Part shown: positions 35,516 to 44,574 of the stretch, one piece after another
How positions within the stretch are numbered: position 1 is the stretch's first letter
Layout of the letters: every line of letters begins with the position of its first letter
Source: Ornithinibacillus sp047228935
GTDB taxonomy: Bacteria > Bacillota > Bacilli > Bacillales > Amphibacillaceae
Direction of reading: 5' to 3'
Length of the DNA stretch: 64,000 nucleotides
Assembly (NCBI RefSeq): GCF_047228935.1
Contig: NZ_JBFEGG010000001.1
Coordinates: forward strand, 868,001 to 932,000
The notes under the pieces: generated by a model
Databases searched by the model: none
What the model was told of the DNA's origin: nothing
Seen by the model: the letters and a program-made list of their open reading frames with translations, nothing else
Program-made: the position numbers and the translations under genes

Positions 35516-36568
35516 ATGACAAAAGAGAAATTATATAATGTAGCAGTAGTTGGAGCAACAGGGGCAGTAGGCCAAAAGATTGTGAAATTACTAGAGGAAA
35601 GAAAATTCCCAATAAATAAGTTAAAGCTTCTATCCTCCAAGCGTTCAAGTGGAACAAACATAACGTTTAAAGAGCAAGAAATAATTGTAGAAGAGGCAAC
35701 AAATGATAGTTTTGAAGATATAGATATTGCATTATTTTCCGCTGGTGGGGCTGTTTCGAAACAATTTGCCCCTGAAGCGGTTAAACGAGGAGCGGTAGTA
35801 GTTGATAATACGAGTGCATTTCGTATGGACGATGGAGTACCATTAGTAGTACCGGAAGTAAATGAAGATGATTTAGCATCCCATAATGGGATTATTGCTA
35901 ATCCGAATTGTTCAACGATACAGATGGTTGCTGCATTAAAACCGTTAAAAGATGCATTTGGTTTAAATAAGGTTATTGTTTCCACTTATCAAGCAGTATC
36001 TGGAGCTGGAAATCAGGCTGTAGAGGAGCTAAGAACTCAAGCTGAAAAACTATTAAGAAATGAAGAAATCGTACCAGGAATTTTACCAGTAAAAAGTGAT
36101 AAAAATCATTATCCTATCGCATTTAATGCGTTACCACAAATTGATTTATTTGATGAAAATGGTTACACATTTGAAGAAATGAAAATGATTAATGAAACAA
36201 GAAAAATATTACACGAACCAAATCTAAAAGTTTCCGCGACTTGCGTGCGTCTTCCATTTTTCACTTCTCACGCAGAAAGTGTATATATTGAAGTAGAGAA
36301 GGAAGGATTAACAACAGAGGATTTATGGAAGGTCCTAGATCATGCAGAAGGTATTATCTTACAGGATGATCCAACTAATCAAGTCTATCCAACACCACAA
36401 AGTGCAGCAGGTAAAAAAGAAGTCTTTGTTGGCCGAGTAAGAAAGGACTTAGATGAAGATAAAGGTTTTCACTTGTGGATAGTATCAGATAACCTACTAA
36501 AAGGTGCTGCATGGAATACAGTACAAATAGCAGAACGTATCCTCAAAAAGAACCTGTTATTAAAATAA
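35516..36568 (+). CDS. asd: Aspartate-semialdehyde dehydrogenase
   Basis: Asd reduces aspartyl phosphate to aspartate semialdehyde, the branch point to lysine, DAP, threonine and methionine. The 350-residue enzyme has the NADP-binding GATGAVGQKI, the active-site cysteine C132 in NPNCSTIQ and the FNALPQID segment. AAGGGAG at 35501-35507 supports ATG 35516; an in-frame TTG at 35495 lies upstream of that site. Confidence 0.97.
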   Translation: MTKEKLYNVAVVGATGAVGQKIVKLLEERKFPINKLKLLSSKRSSGTNITFKEQEIIVEEATNDSFEDIDIALFSAGGAVSKQFAPEAVKRGAVVVDNTSAFRMDDGVPLVVPEVNEDDLASHNGIIANPNCSTIQMVAALKPLKDAFGLNKVIVSTYQAVSGAGNQAVEELRTQAEKLLRNEEIVPGILPVKSDKNHYPIAFNALPQIDLFDENGYTFEEMKMINETRKILHEPNLKVSATCVRLPFFTSHAESVYIEVEKEGLTTEDLWKVLDHAEGIILQDDPTNQVYPTPQSAAGKKEVFVGRVRKDLDEDKGFHLWIVSDNLLKGAAWNTVQIAERILKKNLLLK

Positions 36569-36597
36569 ATTGTTAGTTAGGTAGAGGTGTTTAAAAC

Positions 36598-37851
36598 GTG
36601 CAGATATTAGTTCAAAAATTTGGTGGAACTTCTGTACAAAGTAAACAAACTAGACAACATGTTATAAAACACATTGAAAATGCACTAAACAACAAATATA
36701 AGCTTGTAGTTGTCGTATCTGCAATGGGGAGAAATCCTGCAGCCTATGCGACCGATTCTCTTTTGAATTTGGTTGATTATCCAGAGCAATCCATATCAGA
36801 TCGTGAACTTGATATGCTAATGGCTTGCGGTGAGATTATTTCTTCAGTTGTTTTATCAAATGAATTAAAGAAAAAATCGATAAAATCAGTAGCGCTAACT
36901 GGAGCACAGGCAGGAATACTGACAAATGCAGATTATAACCAAGCGAAAATAAAAGAAGTGAATCCAACACGTATTTATAATGAATTAAAGACAAATGACG
37001 TAATAGTTGTAGCAGGATTTCAAGGGAAGAATGAAATTGGTGAACTTACTACAATAGGTCGTGGTGGCAGTGATACGACCGCTGCTGCATTAGGTGTAGC
37101 AGTTAAAGCTGAACGAATTGAAATATTTACCGATGTTAATGGGATTATGACTGCTGATCCAAGAGTAGTGAAAAATGCACGTGCTCTTGATGTAGTCACA
37201 TACCAAGAAATTTGTAATTTGGCCTATCAAGGGGCAAAAGTAATTCACCCTAGAGCAGTAGAAATTGCAATGCGCGGGAAAATACCGGTGTTAGTACGTT
37301 CCACCTATAAAGAAGGTGGGGGAACATTAGTGACAAATGTGCAAAGTAATAAGTCTGCGGTAGATGTGTCGGAACGATTAGTAACAGGTATTGCTCATTT
37401 AGCAAATATTACGCAAATTAAAGTACAGACGAAGGAAAAAGAAGCATATCGGTTACAATCAGAAGTATTTAAAGCTATGGCAGATGCAGGGATATCAATC
37501 GATTTTATTAATATATCTCCGACTGGGGTAGTTTACACTGTTCCGGACATTCAAGGAAAGAAGGCCATTGCTAGGCTAGAAGATAAAGGGTTCCATCCAA
37601 CAGTTATAAAAAACTGTACTAAGGTTTCTGTAGTTGGTGCTGGGATGAATGGTGTGCCTGGAGTTGCGTCAAGAATTGTGCAAGCACTAACGAATGAGGG
37701 AGTACAAATTTTACAGTCAGCAGATAGTCATACGACTATTTGGGTATTAATACCAAGTAAAGATGTTTATAAGGCAGTAAATGCATTACACGATGAATTC
37801 GATTTAGCTAAGGAATCAACAATTTTACATGACTTTATAATAGAAAGGTGA
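36598..37851 (+). CDS. dapG: Aspartokinase I (diaminopimelate-sensitive type)
   Basis: Aspartate kinase, first step of the aspartate pathway. The 417-residue protein starts QILVQKFGGTSVQSKQT, has the GRGGSDTTAAALG catalytic segment and two C-terminal ACT domains for feedback control. GTG 36598 is used, with GAGG near 36583. The slot between asd and dapA is that of B. subtilis dapG, whose product is inhibited by diaminopimelate; the inhibitor here is inferred from position. Confidence 0.94.
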   Translation: MQILVQKFGGTSVQSKQTRQHVIKHIENALNNKYKLVVVVSAMGRNPAAYATDSLLNLVDYPEQSISDRELDMLMACGEIISSVVLSNELKKKSIKSVALTGAQAGILTNADYNQAKIKEVNPTRIYNELKTNDVIVVAGFQGKNEIGELTTIGRGGSDTTAAALGVAVKAERIEIFTDVNGIMTADPRVVKNARALDVVTYQEICNLAYQGAKVIHPRAVEIAMRGKIPVLVRSTYKEGGGTLVTNVQSNKSAVDVSERLVTGIAHLANITQIKVQTKEKEAYRLQSEVFKAMADAGISIDFINISPTGVVYTVPDIQGKKAIARLEDKGFHPTVIKNCTKVSVVGAGMNGVPGVASRIVQALTNEGVQILQSADSHTTIWVLIPSKDVYKAVNALHDEFDLAKESTILHDFIIER

Positions 37852-37857
37852 GTATAT

Positions 37858-38733
37858 ATGAATTTTGGTAAGATTTTAACTGCGATGATTACTCCTTTTC
37901 ATGAAAATGGAGCAATCAACTTTGATGAAACAACAAACTTAGTAAACTATTTAATTGAAAATGGAACAGAAGGCCTAGTAGTAGCTGGAACAACAGGAGA
38001 ATCACCTACACTCACTACAAAGGAAAAGATAGAGTTATTTTCACATGTAGTAAAAATTGTTGATAAACGCATCCCGGTTATTGCTGGAACTGGAGGAAAT
38101 AATACGCAAAGTTCAATTGAACTGACAAAAGAAGCAGAAAAATGTGGTGTAGATGCTGTTATGCTAGTTACTCCTTATTACAATAAGCCGAATCAAAATG
38201 GGTTATATGAGCATTTTAAAGCAATTGCTGGTGAAACAACATTACCAGTAATGTTATATAATATTCCAGGTAGATCGGTTGTAAAAATGTCTGCAGAAAC
38301 GATAATTGAATTAAGTAAAATAGAAAATATCGTTTCAGTTAAAGAGGCAAGTGGGGATTTAGATCAGGCTGCTATGATAATTGAAAATACTAGTGATGAT
38401 TTCACTGTATACAGTGGTGATGATGGTTTAACTTTACCAATGTTAGCTATTGGTGGAGATGGTATTGTATCAGTAGCAAGTCATGTCATAGGGAATGAAA
38501 TGCAAGAGATGATTACAGCATTTGAACAAGGTGATATCAGTAATGCATCACGTATCCATCGTAAATTACTACCGGTAATGAATGGGTTATTTGAAGCGCC
38601 GTCTCCAACTCCAGTAAAAGCTGCCCTCAAAACAAAAGGTATTAACACCGGTTCAGTACGATTACCATTAGTACCTTTAACAAAGGAAGAGGAGAAAAGG
38701 CTTAAAACGCTTTTAGATAATCTTGTCTTATAA
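37858..38733 (+). CDS. dapA: 4-hydroxy-tetrahydrodipicolinate synthase
   Basis: DapA condenses pyruvate with aspartate semialdehyde, the first committed step to lysine, DAP and dipicolinate. The 291-residue TIM-barrel enzyme has the Schiff-base lysine K162 (VSVKEASGD), GTTGESPTL and LYNIPGRS motifs. It starts 6 bases after dapG. Together with spoVFA/B this group supplies both the cell wall and the spore core. Confidence 0.97.
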   Translation: MNFGKILTAMITPFHENGAINFDETTNLVNYLIENGTEGLVVAGTTGESPTLTTKEKIELFSHVVKIVDKRIPVIAGTGGNNTQSSIELTKEAEKCGVDAVMLVTPYYNKPNQNGLYEHFKAIAGETTLPVMLYNIPGRSVVKMSAETIIELSKIENIVSVKEASGDLDQAAMIIENTSDDFTVYSGDDGLTLPMLAIGGDGIVSVASHVIGNEMQEMITAFEQGDISNASRIHRKLLPVMNGLFEAPSPTPVKAALKTKGINTGSVRLPLVPLTKEEEKRLKTLLDNLVL

Positions 38734-38766
38734 TTAATAGCTATTTTAAATTGATACTGTTATGGT

Positions 38767-38807
38767 AAGGATTCCTAAAGAAAAAGGAATCCTTTTTCTT
38801 TAGGAAT
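38767..38807 (+). terminator. Overlapping alternative hairpins between dapA and tepA
   Basis: A terminator-like stem (AAGGATTCC at 38767-38775 with GGAATCCTT at 38786-38794, then TTTC) overlaps a longer 15-base-pair perfect stem (38771-38785 with 38793-38807). The two cannot form together. Confidence 0.75.
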
Positions 38808-38868
38808 GTATTTAATCGTAAACGCCCATACTATATTTATAGTGATTTTTGAAAGGAGTTTACCAATC

Positions 38869-39603
38869 ATGGAAAAAGACACAGGGAAGAAAGAAGAACA
38901 AGAAGAACAATCTGGTGGACCATCATCACTTGTACAAAAAATTCAAGCTTTAGGTCAAACCAACGTCCCACAAGCACCAGACTCTAACATCCATGTATTA
39001 TCAATCATCGGCCAAGTTGAAGGTCATATTCAACTACCACCACAAAACAAAACAACTAAATACGAGCATATACTCCCACAATTAATAGCTATCGAACAGA
39101 ATCCTAAAATTGAAGGAGTTGTTATATTATTAAACACTGTTGGCGGTGATGTTGAAGCAGGACTTGCATTATCGGAAATGATTGCATCTCTTTCCAAGCC
39201 AACCGTATCCATTGTATTAGGAGGTGGACACTCTATTGGAGTCCCTATTGCAGTATCAACAAATTACTCTTTCATCGTACCTACTGCAACTATGACTATT
39301 CATCCAGTTCGATTAACAGGACTAGTAATTGGTGTTCCGCAAACGTTTGAATACTTAGATAAAATGCAGGAGAGGGTAATTAACTTTGTCGTAAATCATT
39401 CCAATATTAAAGAGGAAAAGTTTAAAGATTTAATGTTTGCCAAAGGCAATCTAACACGAGATATTGGCACAAATGTAGTTGGAACTGATGCAGTAAAATA
39501 TGGATTAATAGACGAAGTAGGTGGCGTGAAAGAGGCTATGGTAAAGGTTAATGAATTAATTAATGAGACAAATGGACAACAAGATCCGGAGGTAATTCAA
39601 TGA
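38869..39603 (+). CDS. tepA: ClpP-fold translocation-enhancing protease TepA
   Basis: A 244-residue ClpP/crotonase-fold serine peptidase. The catalytic serine is S122 in GGGHSIGVP, with the histidine region TMTIHPVRLTG after it. B. subtilis TepA (YmfB) was reported to aid protein translocation and to take part in spore outgrowth proteolysis. AAAGGAG at 38852-38858 supports ATG 38869; an in-frame start at 38806 lies inside the upstream hairpin. It overlaps ylzJ by 4 bases. Confidence 0.93.
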   Translation: MEKDTGKKEEQEEQSGGPSSLVQKIQALGQTNVPQAPDSNIHVLSIIGQVEGHIQLPPQNKTTKYEHILPQLIAIEQNPKIEGVVILLNTVGGDVEAGLALSEMIASLSKPTVSIVLGGGHSIGVPIAVSTNYSFIVPTATMTIHPVRLTGLVIGVPQTFEYLDKMQERVINFVVNHSNIKEEKFKDLMFAKGNLTRDIGTNVVGTDAVKYGLIDEVGGVKEAMVKVNELINETNGQQDPEVIQ

Positions 39604-39806
39604 TTCTTTATACCCCTTTATCCGATTCTGAAGTTTTTCCTACAGATGAGATAGTGTTCCGTAATCGACAATGCATTACATATGAAGGAAAAACTGTGTA
39701 TGTAGAAAAGAATGGTAATGGAGAATATCAGCTAGTTCAATTATTATCAACAGACCCGAATGATTATTTAAATGTTAAGTATGCTCCAGGTACGATTCTA
39801 TCATAA
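39600..39806 (+). CDS. ylzJ: YlzJ-family small protein
   Basis: A 68-residue protein (MILYTPLSDSEVFPTDE...) of the YlzJ family, found between tepA and spoIIIE in Bacillus. It overlaps the tepA stop, so the two are coupled. No activity is known. The ending DYLNVKYAPGTIL is the conserved part. Confidence 0.87.
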   Translation: MILYTPLSDSEVFPTDEIVFRNRQCITYEGKTVYVEKNGNGEYQLVQLLSTDPNDYLNVKYAPGTILS

Positions 39807-39836
39807 TTGCAATCGTTAAATTTGGCTATATATGAT
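39807..39836 (+). promoter_or_regulatory. SigA-type promoter for spoIIIE
   Basis: TTGCAA at 39807-39812 and TATGAT at 39831-39836 have an 18-base spacer. It places the hairpin at 39865-39896 in the transcribed leader. Confidence 0.55.
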
Positions 39837-39864
39837 ATACTATAGTTAATCAGCATGATAATAT

Positions 39865-39896
39865 ACCCTTGCCTATTTGTGGCAGGGGTTTGTTTT
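39865..39896 (+). terminator. Leader hairpin upstream of spoIIIE
   Basis: ACCCTTGCC (39865-39873) pairs with GGCAGGGGT (39881-39889) with one T-G pair, then TTGTTTT. It resembles the leader hairpins of polC and rimP. Confidence 0.6.
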
Positions 39897-39930
39897 CATA
39901 ATCAGCAGTGAGTAGTAAGAGGGTGAGTGT

Positions 39931-42210
39931 ATGGCGAAGAAGAGAAAAAGAAAAAAGAAAAAAAGTACATTAAAGAAACAAGTCCAGTTCGAACTACTTG
40001 GGCTATTATTTGTATTTTTAGCAATCTTTGGTAGTGGTGCTACTGCTATTAGTGGTGGAGCTATTCCAAATGGATTAGAGCATATCTTTCGGTTCTTTTT
40101 AGGAATATGGTATTTTACTGCCTCGTTATTCTTATTATGTATTGGGCTTTATATTGTTGTAAAAAGACGCTATCCGAACTTTTTACATAAGAAATTCGTC
40201 GGTTTCTATATTATATTACTAGGGACACTATTATATACACATATTCAGACATATGAAAGTTTACTAGAGGCTTCAAGTAATACCTCTATTTTAAAGGCGA
40301 CATGGACAACCTTTTTTGACTTTGTTGCAGGAAATGCTACTTCTGGTCAAACTGGTGGAGGTTTAATAGGGGCATTATTATTTGCCTTTTGCTATTATTT
40401 ATTTTCATCTGTTGGTGCCAAAATTGTAGCAATCTTTTCGATATTAATTGGCTTAATTTTTCTGACTGAGTTTTCTTTAGGTGATTTCTGTACAAAATTG
40501 GTGAAAAATAGTAAAGCTAACATTATTACTTTGAAAGAAAAAGTGAAAACTAGAAAAAATGATAAAGCTCAAGATATAGACGATGTTATAGAAGAGGAAT
40601 ATAATCCTATAGATTCAATAATAGAAACGAAAGAGGAAGAGTATCCTGCTGTAACTTATGCTTTTGATGAACAAGTGAATTCGGAACCTAAAGTGTCTAC
40701 TGAAAATATAAATAAACCTGCTATAGGAGTAGATGATGGAGATGATGATGTTGAAGTTTTGCCAATGACAGAGGCAGAAAATCCAGAATACATCTTACCA
40801 TCACCAAGTCTATTGACTGAACCGGCACAAAATTCGCAATATCATGATAAAGCACAAATACAGTCTGTAGTTAGAAAACTAGAAAAAACGTTTCATAGCT
40901 TTGGTGTTAAAGCTAGAGTTACGAAAGTTAATGTTGGTCCAGCTGTTACCAAGTATGAAGTTTATCCAGAAGCAGGTGTAAAGGTTAGTAAAATCGTAAG
41001 TCTTCATGATGATTTGGCTTTGGCATTAGCAGCAAAAGATATTCGAATTGAAGCACCAATTCCAGGTAAATCTGCTGTAGGAATTGAAGTACCAAATCAA
41101 GAAATTGCAATGGTGTCACTACGAGAAGTGTTAGATACCATTACGAATAATCATGCTTCAAAACTTTTAGTTGGATTAGGGAAAGATATCTCTGGAGATG
41201 CGATTTTAGCAGAGTTAAATAAAATGCCCCATTTACTAATAGCAGGTGCTACTGGAAGTGGAAAGAGTGTCTGTGTAAATGGTATTATTACAACGATTTT
41301 AATGCGAGCAAAACCCCATGAAGTAAAAATGATGATGATAGATCCAAAGAAAGTAGAGTTAAATGTTTATAATGGAATTCCGCACCTTTTAGCACCTGTC
41401 GTGACGGATCCGAAAAAAGCTTCACGAGCTTTAAAAAAAGTAGTGTCTGAAATGGAAAGACGATATGAGTTATTTTCTGATACGGGCACCAGAAACATTG
41501 AAGGGTATAATGAATATGTTCGTAAATACAACCGAACACTTGATGAGACAGAGCAACAGCCTAATCTTCCGTATATTGTCGTTATTGTAGATGAATTAGC
41601 AGATTTAATGATGGTTGCTTCCAGTGATGTAGAGGATTCCATTACAAGACTTGCTCAAATGGCTAGAGCCGCAGGTATTCATCTTATAATTGCAACACAG
41701 CGACCTTCCGTAGATGTCATTACGGGGGTAATCAAGGCAAATATTCCATCTCGTATTGCTTTTAGTGTATCGTCTTCAACAGATTCTCGTACAATTCTTG
41801 ACTCAGGTGGGGCAGAGAAACTACTAGGACGTGGGGATATGCTATTTCTTCCTGTTGGTTCTTCTAAGCCAATTCGTGTTCAAGGTGCTTTTTTATCAGA
41901 TGAAGAAGTAGAAAGAATAGTTGATCATTGTATCGAACAACAAAAGGCAAGTTATCAGGAAGAGATGATTCCAGAGGATACAAATGAAGTAGTAGAAGAA
42001 GTTGATGATGAGCTTTTTGATGATGCAGTACAATTAATAACAGAAATGCAAAGTGCAAGTGTGTCGATGTTACAAAGAAGATTTAGAATTGGTTATACAA
42101 GAGCAGCAAGATTAATTGATGCAATGGAAGCAAGAGGAATAGTAGGTCCTTATGAAGGGAGTAAACCTAGAGCAGTACTCGTTCAACAAACAGAAGAAAA
42201 AACTTCATAA
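39931..42210 (+). CDS. spoIIIE: DNA translocase SpoIIIE (FtsK family)
   Basis: SpoIIIE pumps the chromosome into the forespore and helps clear trapped DNA at division septa. The 759-residue protein has a very basic N-terminal tail (KKRKRKKKK), four membrane helices (about 20-180), a variable acidic linker, the motor domain with Walker A GATGSGKSVCVN near residue 446, and a C-terminal winged-helix gamma domain (RRFRIGYTRAARLIDAME) that reads DNA orientation. GAGGGTGAG precedes ATG 39931. Length matches SpoIIIE closely. Confidence 0.96.
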   Translation: MAKKRKRKKKKSTLKKQVQFELLGLLFVFLAIFGSGATAISGGAIPNGLEHIFRFFLGIWYFTASLFLLCIGLYIVVKRRYPNFLHKKFVGFYIILLGTLLYTHIQTYESLLEASSNTSILKATWTTFFDFVAGNATSGQTGGGLIGALLFAFCYYLFSSVGAKIVAIFSILIGLIFLTEFSLGDFCTKLVKNSKANIITLKEKVKTRKNDKAQDIDDVIEEEYNPIDSIIETKEEEYPAVTYAFDEQVNSEPKVSTENINKPAIGVDDGDDDVEVLPMTEAENPEYILPSPSLLTEPAQNSQYHDKAQIQSVVRKLEKTFHSFGVKARVTKVNVGPAVTKYEVYPEAGVKVSKIVSLHDDLALALAAKDIRIEAPIPGKSAVGIEVPNQEIAMVSLREVLDTITNNHASKLLVGLGKDISGDAILAELNKMPHLLIAGATGSGKSVCVNGIITTILMRAKPHEVKMMMIDPKKVELNVYNGIPHLLAPVVTDPKKASRALKKVVSEMERRYELFSDTGTRNIEGYNEYVRKYNRTLDETEQQPNLPYIVVIVDELADLMMVASSDVEDSITRLAQMARAAGIHLIIATQRPSVDVITGVIKANIPSRIAFSVSSSTDSRTILDSGGAEKLLGRGDMLFLPVGSSKPIRVQGAFLSDEEVERIVDHCIEQQKASYQEEMIPEDTNEVVEEVDDELFDDAVQLITEMQSASVSMLQRRFRIGYTRAARLIDAMEARGIVGPYEGSKPRAVLVQQTEEKTS

Positions 42211-42232
42211 TTAGTCTTCTTGAATAAAAATA

Positions 42233-42279
42233 AAGCTAGGTGACAATGTATAAATAAAAGTTGTCATCTAGCTTCTTTT
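42233..42279 (+). terminator. Terminator after spoIIIE
   Basis: AAGCTAGGTGACAA (42233-42246) pairs with TTGTCATCTAGCTT (42261-42274) with one G-T pair, followed by CTTTT. The remaining 220 bases to the next gene are AT-rich. Confidence 0.82.
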
Positions 42280-42458
42280 AATAATAAATTGATATATTTT
42301 TATGACTATTCAATAGATTGAAATCGCTTCAGGTTAGTATTTTGGGAATTAGTATGTAATAAATGAAATAATCTTCGTATTTTTGGTGAAAACTATTTAT
42401 TTGTTTTCAATTTAATGATATATTATTCAAGGTATGAGTTGTCAGTATTTGTCGGAAA

Positions 42459-42471
42459 TTAGTTAACCTAA
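42459..42471 (+). promoter_or_regulatory. Possible operator palindrome before the GntR gene
   Basis: TTAGTTAACCTAA is a near-perfect palindrome 31 bases before the GntR start codon. Its GTTAAC core is compatible with a GntR/HutC-type site and might be an autoregulatory operator. I found no certain second copy before the BMP gene. Confidence 0.25.
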
Positions 42472-42502
42472 TGGTTTAAGAGCAAATACTAGGGGGGACC
42501 TT

Positions 42503-43228
42503 ATGTCCATTAAATCAGATTCTAGGCATTTATATTTGCAGGTAATTGATAAAATCAAACAAGATATAGAGACTGGTATTTATAAAGCAAATCAAAAGTT
42601 ACCGTCTGAATTTGAATTATCCAAAACATTAGGCGTTTCAAGGGCAACATTGCGTGAGGCACTTAGAATTTTGGAAGAGGATAATGTTGTAACAAGAAGA
42701 CATGGAGTAGGTACTTTTGTAAATCAAAAGCCTATTGTATCCTCGGGCATTGAGCAGCTTAGCAGTGTAACATACATGATTGAACAAGCTGGTAAGAAAC
42801 CAGGATCACAATATTACTCTACTGAACTAATTGAACCTACGGATGAAGAGAGAACAATATTTAAACCATTTGCGTTAACCGAATTAGTAAAAATGGAGCG
42901 GGTACGTACTGCAGATGGAATGCCAGTAGTATTTTGTATTGATAAAGTACCACAAGGATTAATTCCGATTGAGGAAGCACATAAAGAAGATTCATTATTC
43001 AAGCTAATGGAAGACTTTGCTGGTAAACGAATAAGTTATGCAATTACTTATATTGAACCAGTTAGTTATCATGAAAAAATTTTCAATATACTAAATTGCG
43101 ATTTTGATCAATCGCTTCTTTTACTTAAGCAAATGCATTATACAGAAGACGATAAACCAATTTTATATTCTTTAAATTATTTTCGATCTGACGTATTTAG
43201 TTTCCACGTACTGCGGAAACGTATATAA
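42503..43228 (+). CDS. ymfC: GntR-family transcriptional regulator (HutC/UTRA subgroup)
   Basis: A 241-residue repressor with an N-terminal winged helix (YKANQKLPSEFELSKTLGVSRATLREALRIL, broken here as residues 27-57) and a C-terminal UTRA ligand-binding domain. AGGGGGG precedes ATG 42503. It lies just upstream of the nucleoside ABC importer genes and most likely controls them, sensing a nucleoside-related or sugar-phosphate ligand; that is inferred from position. The place after spoIIIE matches B. subtilis ymfC. Confidence 0.85.
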   Translation: MSIKSDSRHLYLQVIDKIKQDIETGIYKANQKLPSEFELSKTLGVSRATLREALRILEEDNVVTRRHGVGTFVNQKPIVSSGIEQLSSVTYMIEQAGKKPGSQYYSTELIEPTDEERTIFKPFALTELVKMERVRTADGMPVVFCIDKVPQGLIPIEEAHKEDSLFKLMEDFAGKRISYAITYIEPVSYHEKIFNILNCDFDQSLLLLKQMHYTEDDKPILYSLNYFRSDVFSFHVLRKRI

Positions 43229-43334
43229 CTAATGCACTTTACTTTTAGGGGGTGATTCTTGGAGGTTTATAGGACTAAGGATGTAGTTGTTATTGACAAA
43301 TACTTATTTTAAAAAATATTAGGGGGTATTATCC

Positions 43335-44444
43335 ATGAAGAAATTAAGCTTTTTACTTGTTTTGATTTTAGGATTAGGATTATTACTAGCAGCATGTGGC
43401 GGTGGAGATGACACTGATACTACTGATGGTGGCAATAATGATACTGGTAATGACGCAGGGTCTGAGGAAGCAAGCGATTTTAAAGTAGGTATGGTTACAG
43501 ACTTAGGTGGAGTAGATGACAAATCATTCAACCAATCTGCATGGGAAGGTTTAGTAGCTTTCGGAGAACAAAATGGTTTAACTGAAAATGAAGGTTATCG
43601 TTACGAGCAATCGAATGCAAAGGAAGATTATGTTCCTAATTTAACTCGTCTAATCCGTGATAAATATAATTTAATTTATGGAATCGGTTTTGAATTAAAA
43701 GAAGATTTAACAACTATTGCTGAACAAAATCCAGATACTCATTTTGGTATGGTTGATGAAGTAGTGGACCTACCAAACGTTGCAAGTATTACTTTCAAAG
43801 AGCATCAAGGTTCATTTCTTGTAGGTGTTGCCGCTGCTCTTAAAACGAAAACAAATAAATTAGGTTTCGTAGGTGGAATCAATTCCCCATTAATTAATAA
43901 ATTTGAAGCTGGGTTTATTGCTGGTGCTAAATCTGTTAACCCTGATATTGAAGTTGACGTGCAATATGCAGAAAGCTTTGGTGATGCTGCTAAAGGTAAG
44001 TTAATCGCAGCTAATATGTATGACAATGGTGTGGATGTCATTTATCACGCTTCAGGTGGTACTGGTAATGGAGTATTCAACCAAGCTAAAGACATTAAAC
44101 AAAATGATCCAGAACGTGAAATTTGGGTAATCGGTGTAGACCGTGACCAGCATGAAGAAGGACAAGTTGGCGATCAGAATGTAACATTAACTTCTATGAT
44201 TAAACGTGTAGACGTTGCTGTTGAAGAAGTTTCAACTATGTCTTTAAATGGTGAATTTCCTGGTGGAGAGCAACTAGAATTCGGTCTTGAGGAAGACGGT
44301 ATTGCTTTTGCTACAACTAATCAGGAAGCTATGACAGAAGACATTATTAATACGGTTAATGAGTGGAAAGACAAAATTCTAAATGGTGAAGTAGAGATTC
44401 CAGCTTCTCATGAAGAATTAGAAGAATTCGAAGCAGGACTTTAA
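43335..44444 (+). CDS. nupN: BMP-family nucleoside-binding lipoprotein
   Basis: The substrate-binding lipoprotein of a nucleoside ABC importer. The 369-residue protein has a lipoprotein signal with lipobox LAAC (Cys near 21), an acidic Asp/Thr/Asn-rich linker, and the BMP fold with DLGGVDDKSFNQSAWEG and ASGGTGNGVFNQ. Family members such as PnrA bind purine nucleosides, and the B. subtilis NupN system takes up guanosine. A GGGGG site precedes ATG 43335. A strong hairpin follows, so it should be made in excess over the membrane parts. Confidence 0.93.
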   Translation: MKKLSFLLVLILGLGLLLAACGGGDDTDTTDGGNNDTGNDAGSEEASDFKVGMVTDLGGVDDKSFNQSAWEGLVAFGEQNGLTENEGYRYEQSNAKEDYVPNLTRLIRDKYNLIYGIGFELKEDLTTIAEQNPDTHFGMVDEVVDLPNVASITFKEHQGSFLVGVAAALKTKTNKLGFVGGINSPLINKFEAGFIAGAKSVNPDIEVDVQYAESFGDAAKGKLIAANMYDNGVDVIYHASGGTGNGVFNQAKDIKQNDPEREIWVIGVDRDQHEEGQVGDQNVTLTSMIKRVDVAVEEVSTMSLNGEFPGGEQLEFGLEEDGIAFATTNQEAMTEDIINTVNEWKDKILNGEVEIPASHEELEEFEAGL

Positions 44445-44453
44445 AAAACGTTT

Positions 44454-44531
44454 GAGGCTGTCCAAATGGTCTAACACATCTTTTGGGTGGTTGTTAGACC
44501 ATTTATGGCAACCTCAATCTTTTTGCTTTTT
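44454..44531 (+). terminator. Large hairpin after the BMP gene
   Basis: A 13-base-pair perfect stem (AAATGGTCTAACA at 44464-44476 with its complement at 44492-44504) sits inside an outer GAGG/CCTC pairing (44454-44457 and 44512-44515), followed by TTTTT and TTTTT runs. It should reduce transcription into the ATPase gene. Confidence 0.75.
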
Positions 44532-44539
44532 AAGATCCT

Positions 44540-44574
44540 CAAATGAAGAAGATGCTTAGCATCTTTTTCATTTG
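44540..44574 (+). terminator. Second hairpin before nupO
   Basis: CAAATGA (44540-44546) pairs with TCATTTG (44568-44574), and inside it AAGATGC with GCATCTT around a 3-base loop. A T-run lies inside the 3' arm. It may add to the control of the ABC genes or protect the upstream mRNA. Confidence 0.55.

Noticed and set aside
43280..43320. TTGACA at about 43294 as a promoter for nupN
   Set aside because: A -10 at the right distance would put the transcript start inside the ribosome-binding site, so it is unlikely to be used as a normal promoter.
43229..43334. Purine-type riboswitch before the nucleoside-binding lipoprotein gene
   Set aside because: The conserved core of the guanine/adenine riboswitch is not present in the 106 bases before the gene; the nearby GntR regulator is a simpler explanation.
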